Positions 11,291 to 21,657 of a DNA stretch of 64,000 bases are shown one piece after another. The notes below the pieces were generated by a model. That model had not been told where the DNA came from and did not search any database. It saw only the letters and a program-made list of their open reading frames with translations. Location: contig CM072804.1 in assembly GCA_037013495.1 (NCBI GenBank), positions 37,240,501-37,304,500 of the forward strand, given 5' to 3'. Positions within the stretch are counted from its first letter, which is position 1. The number at the start of each line of letters is the position of its first letter. A program made the translations under genes and the position numbers. The DNA comes from Hippophae tibetana. Lineage: Eukaryota; Streptophyta; Magnoliopsida; Rosales; Elaeagnaceae.

Positions 11291-12499
11291 GGGAAGGAAT
11301 AACATTTTTAAATTATTTTATCAAAATTTTAAACACTTTCTGTGTTGTAAATAATTGTGATTTTTAAAATAAGAAAAAAATAAAAAAATATTTATTTAAA
11401 ATTTAAAATTTAAAATATAAATTTAAATTCTAAATTCTAAATCTTAAAGTTAAATTAATTTAATTTAACTATTAAAAATTTAAAAAAAATATATATAGTA
11501 AATCAAAAATTTAAAATATAAATTTATAATTTATAATTTATAATTAAAATTTAATATGAAATGTTGTGTTAGATGTTTTATAATAATAAAAATATATAAA
11601 CTAAATATAAAAAGTGTTATTTTTATTGTTTTCCATATTTTTAGGATAATGTGTCATACATGCCTTTTAAATTAAGTCATTTGTGTATTTTAGTTCATTA
11701 GATTAAAAATAATATCATTTATTTCTCAAATATAAAAAAACGATAAAACTAAAGAACAATTATATTATTTTAATAAAGTTTTTTATTAAATAGGGTTAAT
11801 CACAACTATTTTTATTATTATAAAAATAAAAGTAAATAAAATCCCTATTTTAACCCTAATATTAATTACACATTAGTGTCATTATTATTAGTGATAATTA
11901 TTATTAAGGTTATAACAATTTGAATTGTAAGTGATTAAAGAGCGATTAAAATACAAGTTTTTAACATGATTGAACTATATTGTTAGTCTCTAATGTTTTT
12001 TAAAATTTAAACATTGTAGTCCTTCAATATGTTTTTTCATAATTTTAACATTTTAGTCCAAATTTAAAGATAATAAATAAATATGTTAAACTTTAAAAAT
12101 CAAGAGATTAAATAATGTAAAAAAATAAGTTTTTAACTCGTAAATTCTGTTGCCTAACATACATTTGGTATTATTTTTAAATTTAGACTAATTATGTTAA
12201 ATGTAAATATATAATAGATGTTAAATTATGATTAAAAAAGAGTTAAGTAACCAAATATGTAGTTCATCCTTTTAATAATGATAGAAAGAAAATTTAATAT
12301 GAAATTGTTAAAAAAAATCAACAACAAAATATTCAAAAAAATATTAATTAATAAAATATTAAAATAAAAATAAATGATAATTAATAAATGTTAAAAATAA
12401 TATTTTATAATTTTATAATTTTATTATAATTTTATCATTGTTAAACATTTATGCTCAAAAAATACTTGTCCTCAACAAAGAAATCATTTATGCACTACC
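11291..12499. other. Very AT-rich sequence without genes
   Basis: Long runs of A and T with TTTAAAATTTA-type low complexity, no ORF of note and no retrotransposon motif. It may be the eroded interior of the element whose LTR ends at 11270. Confidence 0.5.
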
Positions 12500-13929
12500 T
12501 TGTACATTTCTAAAATCCCTAGTGCCATACGTTACTTGAGTCACACTTTACCTATTGGCAAGAAAAAGAAATGTGAATTCTAAGGTCTGTTAAAATAAAT
12601 TAAAAGCTTAACTAGATAGTAGAAGACCAAACTCTTGTCTTAACAAGTGGAATGACTCTCATTAAATTAGTGCTACAAAATATCCCAATCTATTTTTTGA
12701 GTCCTTTCAAACTTCCAATTAGAATTTGTCAAGTTGTTGATAATATTTTGAGGAAATTCTGGTGGATAGGAAATATCACCAAAAATAGTTATTTATCCCC
12801 TATTTCTTGGAACAAAATTTGTTTACCCAATGTTTTTGTGGACTCAACATTAGACAATTTGATGATTTTAGAAATCCATACTTGTTAAAGCAAACTGAAC
12901 CCTTTTGAAACAACCACAAAAATTATGGATTCAGGCCTTCCGCAGTAAATATTTACAACACCAGTCTTTTCTAAATGTCACAACTAAACCAACAGATTTT
13001 TTTTGTTTGAAAATGCTTTCTTTAGGCACTTGATGCTTTGCAAGAGGGTAATTTTCTAAAAGTTGGTAATGACTATGATATCAATATTTGGTCAGACCCT
13101 TGGATTCTTGGTTTCAAGAATCAATGACTTCTTGATTATTTTAAATCTTCTTTAAAATTTCACAATTAACAAGGTAGCCAATTTATGTCAAGGTCATCCA
13201 AACATGATTTGGGATGTTACTATCCTATCTTAGATTTTTGGGCCGAACATATCCTATTTGATTCTTAAACTCTAACTAGCTAATATATATAGTAGAGATA
13301 CTCTAGAATGGTTGGCATTGGCACATGAAATTTCTCAATCAAAGATGTTCACAAAATCATAATTATTAAGAGAGGTGTTTCTAACCAAAGAGGCTTTTGA
13401 AGTAAACTATGGAAAGTAAAGATCCATCAACATCACAAGATATTTGTTTGGATAATTTTTTCTAGAGCGTCTTATGCAAAGAAACATTTAGGACAATTCC
13501 TTAACTTAGATGACCCATTTTTCATTCTGTGAAATAACAAAATCAAAGATAAGGAAATTTTTTTCATTAGATGTGATCTTCTCAAATCTTAGTGGAGGTT
13601 TTGATATTAAAATCTCAACAGAAAATTGTAAAAAGATTGTATATTTTCACTTATATTCATTTAATTCTGAACTCGATCACCATAACTAATTCTACCTCCA
13701 GGTACTTCTTCTCAATTATTTACTCTTATTGTGATTGTAATGTTGGAGAAACTTTAGTGGTTGTCGAATAAAGTTTTACTTGAAAATTATAACTTTTTTG
13801 CTCACATTATCATTCAGACATTAGACAATAGATAAATGAGTTTAAACCTTTGATTTTGGTATACAATAATCAGACACATTTTGTAGAAGAAGATGATTAC
13901 ATTGTTATTCCTTTCAAATTGGTAAAACC
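12500..13929 (+). pseudogene. LINE (L1-type) ORF2 remnant: RT C-terminus and zinc-binding region
   Basis: The open frame 12652-12888 reads LVLQNIPIYFLSPFKLP and VVDNILRKFWWIG, the conserved segment after the reverse-transcriptase core of plant L1 LINEs. Further on, ALQEGNFLKVGNDYDINIWS at about 13030-13100 and a decayed KIHHHKIFVW stretch at about 13420-13460 match the zf-RVT region. Upstream of 12652 a shifted frame gives GKKKKCEF and a KTKLLSQ motif from the same domain. Stops and frameshifts are frequent. The reading continues after the Athila insertion at 26185 and after element D at 41134, where the RNase H part appears. Confidence 0.8.
13925..13929. repeat. Target-site duplication AAACC, left copy
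   Basis: AAACC here and at 26185-26189 bracket the Athila-type element exactly. Confidence 0.9.
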
Positions 13930-14235
13930 TGATAAGAGCTAAATTATTGCATTTTTGTTATGATTTAAATGTTGATATTTGTGTGAAAATTGTGTTTATT
14001 TGATTATTTAATCCACAAATGTCATTTCACGGGTATTTCGTGTTTAAAGTGCAATTTCAGGTAATATCATGATTTTGGAGAAGTTAGGGACAAAGTACAA
14101 TGATCGTGATTGAATGAAAATAAAAAGAGAACAAAATTTCAAAATTCGGAATTTCGCCGCTGGCGAGAGTATTCTCGTCGCCGGTTAAAATCCTGGCGAA
14201 AATCTTCCCGAGAGCACAAATTTTGGTAAACTCGT

Positions 14236-14378
14236 CTCGCCACCGGCCAAAGAATCTCGCCACCGGCCACATTATGTTGGCCGCCGGCCAAAGCATCTCG
14301 CCGCCGGCCACATTATGTTGGCCACCGGCCAAAGTATCTCGCCGCCGGCCACATTATTTTGGCCGCCGGCCAAAATCC
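14236..14378 (+). repeat. CCGGCC-rich tandem repeat in the 5' LTR, 41-bp unit
   Basis: Three 41-bp units start at 14256, 14297 and 14338, preceded by a half unit at 14236. Each unit has CTCGCCGCCGGCC, ACATTATGTT, then GGCCGCCGGCC and AAAGTAT, so the two CCGGCC halves face each other and can pair. The block lies about 110 bp upstream of the TATA box. The reverse-strand ORFs across it, with repeated AGGQNNVAGGE peptides, are a by-product of the repeat. Confidence 0.9.
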
Positions 14379-14486
14379 AAAAAAACCAAAATTTAATTTT
14401 CCAGAAATCTCGCTGCCGGCGAGTTTCATCCGAAAACACATTTTTTATGTTGTTTTGTTCCAAAATTGCCCCCCAAACCCTAGATC

Positions 14487-14494
14487 TATATATA
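14487..14494 (+). promoter_or_regulatory. TATA box of the Athila 5' LTR
   Basis: TATATATA follows AAACCCTAGATC, a telobox-like motif. The same arrangement is at 25254-25261 in the 3' LTR. Position in the LTR suits the U3/R border. Confidence 0.65.
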
Positions 14495-15423
14495 CATTAT
14501 GATGGAAAAAGAGGGGGACGGAAAAGAGAGCAGATCTAAGTTATTTTTGGAGGAGAAAAGGAAATTTTGGAGAGAAAGGTTGGAGAAGCTTGAAGGATCA
14601 TCACCAATGTTGCTACCAAGTCTTCATCTTCAAGAGTTTTTCATCTCTTCTCCTTAGCTTTTATTTTCTGCATTTTATTCAGATTGTTTGTTCATGGATT
14701 CAATTGAGAATATGTTTGTTCTTAATTTCGTTATGAACTAATTCATTTTTGCTAAGGCTATGATGTAGTTGAATCAAGAAAATCTGATTTCTTGTGTTAT
14801 CGTTATATGAATTCATTGTTTTCAAGTTGAGTATTTATTTCCATGCTTAATGCTTTTAAATTTCTGATCAAGAATTAAATGATTTGTTGGATTATATTGA
14901 GACCGAGAGGAGATGTGTAATGAATGATTCTTGTGATAAATACCGTATGTTGAATGCGAGTTTGACACCTAATGCATGATGTATGTGGTTATTCTAGAAA
15001 TTCCATAAATCGTAATGTGCTTATTTGTGATTAAATCTTCATAGAAATATAGTTGGTTTTCATAGATAAGTAATTCTAATATAAATTGAGAGAGAGTATT
15101 AGATAAGTTTGGGTTTTTCAACCATCACTTTTAGCTTTGATTCTCATATAACATGACTTGAAATCGGATTGAATTGATTTAGCGAAATCAAATCCCTTAG
15201 TGTTTTTAATCATTTGTGAACAACATTAAATTTTGTTATTTGCGTTTAGTTTTATGTTAATTTGCTTTTAAAACAATTTCAACAATTCGGTTTTCAAATA
15301 AAATTAGGGTTAGTCAATTTCGGTACTTAGTAACGCCATTCCTTGTGGATTCGATATCCGTACTTTTTGTACACTTTATTACTTGAACAATTCGTACACT
15401 TGCCAAAATAAGCATCAAGTTTT

Positions 15424-15441
15424 TGGCGCCGTTGCCGGGGA
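15424..15441 (+). promoter_or_regulatory. Primer binding site, tRNA-Asp type
   Basis: TGGCGCCGTTGCCGGGGA begins six bases after the LTR end (spacer AGTTTT). This is the standard minus-strand primer site of Athila and Tat elements, complementary to the 3' end of tRNA-Asp. Confidence 0.9.
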
Positions 15442-15621
15442 ATGGTTTGATTTTATTAATATCGATACTACCTAATCTTAGTTTTAATTTGAAGTTAATT
15501 TGCTTTATCATTGTTGCATTTTTAATTTTGTTTATTTTGCTCTTTTATTTCATTTATCATAAAAAAAGGTAACTTTGTGTTGTTTTTGTGCTAGTTAATT
15601 TTTTGGTTGTAGGATTGTTGT

Positions 15622-17577
15622 ATGAGACGTACAAGAAGCCTTAACCATTTCCCATTTGATCCGGAGATTGATAGAACATATAGGTGTCTAAACCGAGAGA
15701 GAAGGCGTTCAACCTCACCTTCTAATAGACAATCAGCTATGGATCCACCATTTGTTGAGGGAGGTGGAAATCATAGAGCTTTGAGGGATTATGTTGTGCC
15801 TAATTTTGCTGGAACTACTTGGGGTATAAGGAGGCCAACTATTCAAGCAAATAACTTTGAGATAAAACCATCCTTTATCCAAATGGTTCAATCAAATCAG
15901 TTTGGGGGAATGTCAAAGGATGATCCAAATGCACATATTGCTTACTTTCTGGAGGTGAGTGATCTTTACAAGATAAATGGTGTGTCTGAAGATGCTATAA
16001 GATTGAGGGTTTTTCCTTTTTCACTTCGGGATAAAGCCAAGGAATGGCTAAACTCATTACCACTGGGATTACTTACAACATGGAATGAGTTGGTTCAGAA
16101 ATTCTTGTCCAAATTCTTTCCTCCTGCTAAGACGGCAAAATTGAGGAATGAAATCACATCTTTTACACAGTATGACCAAGAATCATTGTATGAAGCTTGG
16201 GAAAGATTCAAAGAAATGTTGAGAAAGTGCCCACATCATGGTATACCAATTTGGCTGCAAGTCTCTACATTTTATAATGGGTTGGTTTCAAACTATCGTG
16301 CAATGATTGATGTTGCAGCTGGAGGGTCTTTAATGGGAAAAACACCGGAGGATGCTCATGAGTTATTAGAGATTATGGCAGAAAACAACAATCAGTGGCA
16401 TTCAGAGCGGGTAATTGCAAAAAGACCTGCAGTAGTGCATGAAATTGATTCAGTGAATGCTTTGTCGGCTCAAGTTGCTGCTCTTTCAAGAAAGATGGAT
16501 TCTTTGTCATCCAAATTCGAATCCAAACCAATTGTACAATGTGATTTATGTGGTGGAAATCATGCTAGTATCGAGTGCCAAGCTGGAAATCCATTTGCTT
16601 CACCAAATGCTGAGCAAGCAAATTATGTTTCAAATTTCCAAAAACCTCAACATAACCCATATTCGAACACCTACAATCCAGGTTGGAGAAATCATCCAAA
16701 TTTGTCATGGGGAAATAACCAAGGGGGATTCAAACCATCATCATCTTCCTACCAACCCCAAGAGAAGAAACAAACAGATTTGGAAGGAATTTTGGGAAAG
16801 TTCATTGAGGAGACAAGAACAAATTTCAGAAATCAAGAGGCAATAAACAGGGACATCCAAAACCAACTAGGGCAGCTTTCAAAGCAGATTGCAAAAAGGT
16901 CTCAAGGATCATTGCCTAGTGACACAATAAATCCCAAAAAGCATGTAAAGGCTATCACATTGAGAAGCGGTAAAGAACTTGAATGGCAGGGGAAATCGGA
17001 GAAAAAGATGGCAAAATCTAAAGAAAAGCCATCAACACCCCAAGATGTTCAACCTTCCCCAAATGCGAAATATGAGCCTCCTATCCCATATCCTCAAAGA
17101 TTGAATAAGAAAAAGCTTGATAATCAATTTGATAAATTTTTGGATATTTTTAAGAAATTGCATATTAACATTCCTTTTGCAGAGATGTTGGAACAAATGC
17201 CCAAGTATGCAAAATTCATGAAGGAAATTCTATCAAAGAAGAGGAAGCTGGGAGATTATGAAACTACCATGCTAAATGAGGAGTGCAGTGCAGTTCTTCA
17301 AAGAAAACTGCCACAGAAATTGAAAGACCTAGGGAGTTTTACAATACCTTGTACTATAGGGAGTTACAATTTTGATAAAGTCCTATGTGATTTAGGAGCA
17401 AGCATTAATTTGATGCCACTTTCTGTTTTCAGGAAACTAGGCCTGGGAGAAGTGAAGCCCACTTCAATCTCTTTACAATTAGCTGATCGATCGGTGAAAT
17501 ATCCTCTAGGGGTAATTGAGGATGTTTTAATTAAAGTCGACAAATTTATTTTTACCTGTAGATTTCGTGGTGCTTGA
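15622..17577 (+). CDS. gag: Athila Gag and start of protease, ends at a frameshift
   Basis: 651 codons from the first ATG after a 180-bp leader. Residues ~93-222 form the retrotrans_gag capsid domain (AKEWLNSLPLGLLTTWNELV, YEAWERFKEMLRKCPHHGIP). A CCHC-like knuckle, CDLCGGNHASIEC, lies near residue 307 for RNA binding. From about 587 the aspartic protease active site appears as DLGASINLMPLSVF, with catalytic Asp and Gly kept. Reading then leaves frame near 17555 and stops at 17577; the rest of the protease (VVLDMEEDREIPLILGRPFL) is in the next frame from 17567. One extra base in the TTTTTACC stretch would explain it. Athila gag-pol is normally one long frame, so this is a disabling mutation and not programmed frameshifting, though the latter is not excluded. 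Confidence 0.9.
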   Translation: MRRTRSLNHFPFDPEIDRTYRCLNRERRRSTSPSNRQSAMDPPFVEGGGNHRALRDYVVPNFAGTTWGIRRPTIQANNFEIKPSFIQMVQSNQFGGMSKDDPNAHIAYFLEVSDLYKINGVSEDAIRLRVFPFSLRDKAKEWLNSLPLGLLTTWNELVQKFLSKFFPPAKTAKLRNEITSFTQYDQESLYEAWERFKEMLRKCPHHGIPIWLQVSTFYNGLVSNYRAMIDVAAGGSLMGKTPEDAHELLEIMAENNNQWHSERVIAKRPAVVHEIDSVNALSAQVAALSRKMDSLSSKFESKPIVQCDLCGGNHASIECQAGNPFASPNAEQANYVSNFQKPQHNPYSNTYNPGWRNHPNLSWGNNQGGFKPSSSSYQPQEKKQTDLEGILGKFIEETRTNFRNQEAINRDIQNQLGQLSKQIAKRSQGSLPSDTINPKKHVKAITLRSGKELEWQGKSEKKMAKSKEKPSTPQDVQPSPNAKYEPPIPYPQRLNKKKLDNQFDKFLDIFKKLHINIPFAEMLEQMPKYAKFMKEILSKKRKLGDYETTMLNEECSAVLQRKLPQKLKDLGSFTIPCTIGSYNFDKVLCDLGASINLMPLSVFRKLGLGEVKPTSISLQLADRSVKYPLGVIEDVLIKVDKFIFTCRFRGA

Positions 17578-18223
17578 CATGGAGGAAGATAGAGAGATAC
17601 CGTTGATATTGGGGAGACCATTCCTTGCAACTGGAAGAACATTGATAGATGTTCAGCAAGGAAAGCTCATTCTACGGGTGCAAGATGAACAAGTGACCTT
17701 TGATGTTTTTGAAGCAATGAAATTTCCAAATGAGGTACATTCGTGTTTTCAAATTAACACTCTTGATAGGTTAATCTCAAAAACTTTTGAGGAGAGAACT
17801 CCATTGCTACCACTAGAAGCTTGCCTTGTGAAATCTGCAACACTTGAGGAGGATGATGAGGGAGTAAGACAATGTTCCGAATTACTGGCAGCATTTGATG
17901 AATATTTGCCCAGTGATGGAACATTCGAGGAGTTGGGAACAAATGAAACTCCAACCTCAGTGGTAAAGAAGGAAGCCAACAAGATTGAGCTAAAGCCACT
18001 GCCATCCCATCTAAGGTATGCCTATCTTGAAGACTCTGAATCTTTTCCTGTTATTATTAACAATTCCTTGAATGATGAAGAGGAAAACAAGCTATTAGGA
18101 GTTCTTCGCACTCACAAAACGGCAATTGGATGGACAATGGCGGACATAAAAGGGATTAGCAACTCTGTGTGCATGCATAAGATCTTGATGAATGAGGATT
18201 ACAAGCCTATAATTCAGCCATAA
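17567..18223 (+). pseudogene. pol: Athila protease C-terminus and linker to RT
   Basis: This frame continues the protease with DREIPLILGRPFLATGRTLI, the family's conserved second protease motif, then an acidic linker and the RT lead-in (ELKPLPSHLRYAYLED, IGWTMADIKGIS, CMHKILMNEDYKP). It ends with TAA at 18221-18223 exactly where a glutamine codon is expected before RRLNP; a single C-to-T change suffices. The frame continues unbroken beyond, at 18242. The ATG at 17567 is internal and not a real start. Confidence 0.88.
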
Positions 18224-18241
18224 AGGCGCTTAAACCCAACA

Positions 18242-20626
18242 ATGCAAGAAGTGGTCAAGGCTGAGGTGATTAAGCTTTTGGATGCCGGGGTAATTTATCC
18301 AATTTCAGATAGTGCTTGGGTAAGCCCAATTCATTGTGTACCAAAGAAAGGAGGAATCACAGTTGTAGAAAATGAAAACAATGAGCTTATTCCAACAAGG
18401 ACAGTGATTGGGTGGAGAGTGTGTATTGATTATCGAAAGTTGAACGATGCTACCCGAAAAGATCATTTTCCTTTGCCATTTATTGATCAGATGTTGGAAA
18501 GATTGGCTGGACATGCTTATTATTGTTTTCTTGATGGATATTCGGGGTACAACCAAATTGCAATTGCACCAGAGGATCAAGAGAAGACAACATTTACATG
18601 CCCTTATGGTACTTTTGCATACAGAAGGATGCCATTCGGTTTATGTAATGCACCTGCAACTTTCCAAAGATGTATGATAGCAATTTTCTCTGATATGGTC
18701 GAAAATTTTATTGAGGTTTTTATGGATGATTTTTCTGTTTTTGGCCATTCTTTTTATAATTGCTTGCATAATCTCTCTTTAGTCTTGCAGCGTTGTAAAG
18801 ACACAAATTTAGTGCTAAATTGGGATAAATGTCACTTCATGGTTCAAGAAGGAATTGTTCTTGGCCATCGGATTTCAACAAAGGGAATAGAAGTGGACCG
18901 TGCAAAGGTGGAAGTGATCGAAAAATTACCACCTCCAACAACTGTAAAAGGTGTTAGAAGTTTCTTGGGACATGCTGGGTTTTATAGAAGATTTATTAAA
19001 GATTTTTCAAAAATAACAAAACCTCTTTGCAGTTTGTTAGTTAAAAATGCACAATTTGATTTTTCTCCTGATTGTTTGCAAGCTTTTAACCTTTTGAAGG
19101 AGAAGCTCACTTCAGCCCCTATAATTTGTGCACCAGATTGGAGTCTTCCATTTGAGGTAATGTGTGATGCTAGTGACTATGCTATAGGTGCAGTTTTGGG
19201 CCAAAGGAAGAATAAGTTGCTGCATGTGATTTATTATGCAAGCAGGACATTGACAGATGCACAACTTAATTATGCAACAACTGAGAAAAAGCTTTTGGCA
19301 GTAGTGTTTGCATTTGATAAGTTTAGATCTTATTTAATTGGGTCTAAAATCATTGTTTATATTGATCATTCTGCTCTTAAGTATTTGCTAGCCAAGAAAG
19401 ATGCCAAACCGCGATTACTAAGATGGATTCTTATCTTGCAAGAATTTGACTTAGAAATCCGGGACAAAAAGGGGACCGAAAATTTGGTTGCTGACCATTT
19501 GTCCAGGTTGGAAGAAGATTACCTTGGGGTTGAAGACCAAATTAATGAAACATTTCCGGATGAGCAATTGCTTGCTATCCGAATGGCTCTATGGTTTGCT
19601 GATTATGCAAATTATTTGGTCAAGAAAATTTTACCTCCTGATATGTCTTATCAACAAAAAAAGAAATTCTTTTCTGATCTGAAACATTATTTTTGGGATG
19701 AGCCTTACTTGTATAAACATTGTGCAGATCAAATTATTAGAAGATGTGTGCCGGAGGAAGAAATGGAAAGCATTCTTTGTCATTGCCATTCGAAGGAAGT
19801 TGGGGGACATTTTGGTGGAACAAAAACTGCAGCAAAAATTTTAAAATCCGGATTCTATTGGCCTTCATTGTTTAAATATGCTTTTAAGTTTGTTTCAATG
19901 TGTGATGATTGCCAAAGGAGCGGAAATATTTCACGGAGACATGAAATGCCCTTAAATAATATTTTAATAATTGATTTATTTGATGTTTGGGGTATTGATT
20001 TTATGAGGCCTTTTCCTTCATCTCATTCTAATAAATACATTCTTGTTGGTGTAGATTATGTCTCTAAATGGGTGGAAGCAATTGCCTTGCCTACAAATGA
20101 TGCTAGAGTTGTGATCAATTTTCTCAAGAAGAACATATTTTCAAGATTTGGCACACCTAGAGCAATTATAAGTGATGGAGGTAAGCATTTTTGCAATAAC
20201 CAATTTGAGGCTTTGTTACAGAAATATGGAGTAACACACCGGATAGCAACACCTTACCATCCTCAAACTAGTGGACAAGTTGAAGTGTCAAACCGAGAGT
20301 TGAAGAGGATCCTTGAAAAGACCGTAAATAACTCACGCAAGGATTTGTCAAGGAAACTAGATGATGCACTTTGGGCCTATCGGACAACTTTCAAGACACC
20401 TATCGGCATGTCTCCATACCGATTGGTGTATGGAAAAGCTTGTCACCTTCTAGTTGAATTGGAACATCGGGCAATTAAAATTCTGAATTTTGATCTTAAG
20501 GCAGCAGGTGAAAAAAGGGTGTTGCAATTGAATGAGATGGATGAAATGAGGAATGATGCTTATGAAAATGCCCGAATATACAAGGACAAGCCGAAGGTTT
20601 GGCATGATAAGCACATTTTGAGATGA
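18242..20626 (+). pseudogene. pol: Athila reverse transcriptase, RNase H and integrase
   Basis: 794 codons between two nonsense codons. [22 protein letters not shown] near residue 59, [10 protein letters not shown], and catalytic FMDDF at 160-164. RNase [16 protein letters not shown] near 308, ending [10 protein letters not shown]. Integrase: zinc finger with [10 protein letters not shown] and CDDCQRSG near 515-560, catalytic Asp in VWGIDFM (~583), Asp in ISDGGKHF (~642) and Glu in [12 protein letters not shown] (~680), so all three acidic residues are kept. The stop at 20624-20626 (TGA, where Arg is usual) cuts off the integrase tail. These enzymes copy element RNA to cDNA in the particle and insert it in the nucleus. 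The frame is otherwise clean, which agrees with recent decay. Confidence 0.92.
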
Positions 20627-20635
20627 AACTTTGAG

Positions 20636-20866
20636 GTGGGACAGAAAGTGTTGCTTTATAATTCCCGTCTCAGACTTTTTCCGGGAAAGCTTAAATCTCG
20701 TTGGTCAGGACCTTTTCTAGTAACCAAGGTGTTTCCTTATGGAGCAGTTGAGATTAGTCATGAAACAAAGGGAAATTTTAAGGTGAATGGGCAACGGTTG
20801 AAGCCATATTTTGACGGAGAATTCAACAAGCAGAAAGATTCTCTAGAGTTACAACAACCGCAGTAA
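20636..20866 (+). pseudogene. pol: Athila integrase C-terminal tail
   Basis: Same frame as 18242-20626, separated only by the TGA. It reads [20 protein letters not shown] and [18 protein letters not shown], the conserved end of Athila and other Ty3 integrases. No chromodomain follows, as expected for Athila. Natural stop at 20864-20866. Confidence 0.88.
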
Positions 20867-21657
20867 AGAATGATAGAAAGTCTAGCTAATGACTATAACT
20901 TAAAACGCTTAATGGGAGGCAACCCATCAGATTTGTTTTCTCATCTTTTATCTCATTTTATTTTAAATTTTTTTTTTAATTTTCCACGTCATTTTATGAT
21001 AATTTTATTTTTAATTAAATTTGCTTATTTTATTTGTCTTGTTTTCAAAAAAAAAAAAAAAAAAACTTCGCCGCCGGCCAACATTAATCTCGCTGCCGGC
21101 GAGAATAGATTTAAATAGTTTTTAGCCGCGGCCAGGTTTGTTTTCACGCAATTTTTTTTTCCTTTTCTCTCTAGTCTCTCCATTTTCTCTCATCCCAACT
21201 CCAAATCTTCATCACCATTCATCATTAAAACACAAATCCATCACCATAAACTTGTTTCCATCGAGATTTGCTGCAAGATTCATCCATTTTAGGAGCGATT
21301 TTGGAGTTATTTTTGGGCAGATTTTGGATGCTGTTTTTGAAGCAGATTTTCTGCGTTTTGGAGCAGTTTTCTGGGCATTTGTAGCTTGGTTTTTCCTCTA
21401 ACAAGTGAGTAATTTTGGTACAAAGTTTTGTTTATTTTCATTTCTCTTAGATTGCAAAGGATTGTTGAAAAGAAAAAAAAATTGGATTGTGCTAAGGAAT
21501 TGCAAGCTAGGGTTTTGAATTTGAATTTGATGTGGCAATTTGGGGCTTTTTGAATTTGAGGATATTTTGATTAAATTACTGCATTTCTTGCTTTGATTTC
21601 TGATATATTGAGGCATTGTAATATTGAGAATTGTCTGGATTGAAATATATTGTGAAT
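20867..21657 (+). other. Spacer between pol and the third ORF
   Basis: Contains GGGAGGCAACCCA at 20914-20926, also found in reverse in elements D (28704-28714) and E (about 57171-57180), then an A-run at 21048-21065. A short CCGCCGGCC/GCCGGCGAG segment follows at about 21067-21105, resembling the LTR array. The pyrimidine-rich part after 21150 may be the leader of a separate mRNA for the third ORF, an inference only. Confidence 0.6.

Larger units (their letters stand above)
13930..15417 (+). repeat. Athila 5' LTR
   Basis: 1488 bp from TGATAAGAGC to AAGCATCA, with TG...CA ends. It carries a CCGGCC-rich tandem array, a TATA box and, near the 3' end, the conserved GATTCGATATCCGTAC and CACTTGCC motifs. 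Compared with the 3' LTR it lacks a ~110-bp segment at about 14190 and has one more 41-bp repeat unit. Confidence 0.95.

Noticed and set aside
14084..14463. Minus-strand ORFs with repeated AGGQNNVAGGE/WPAAN peptides
   Set aside because: They are translations of the CCGGCC tandem repeat, whose 41-bp unit is not a multiple of three, and they change frame between LTRs.
17540..17580. Programmed frameshift between gag and pol
   Set aside because: No clear slippery site with structure; the family normally has one frame and the protease is split in mid-domain. Not excluded.
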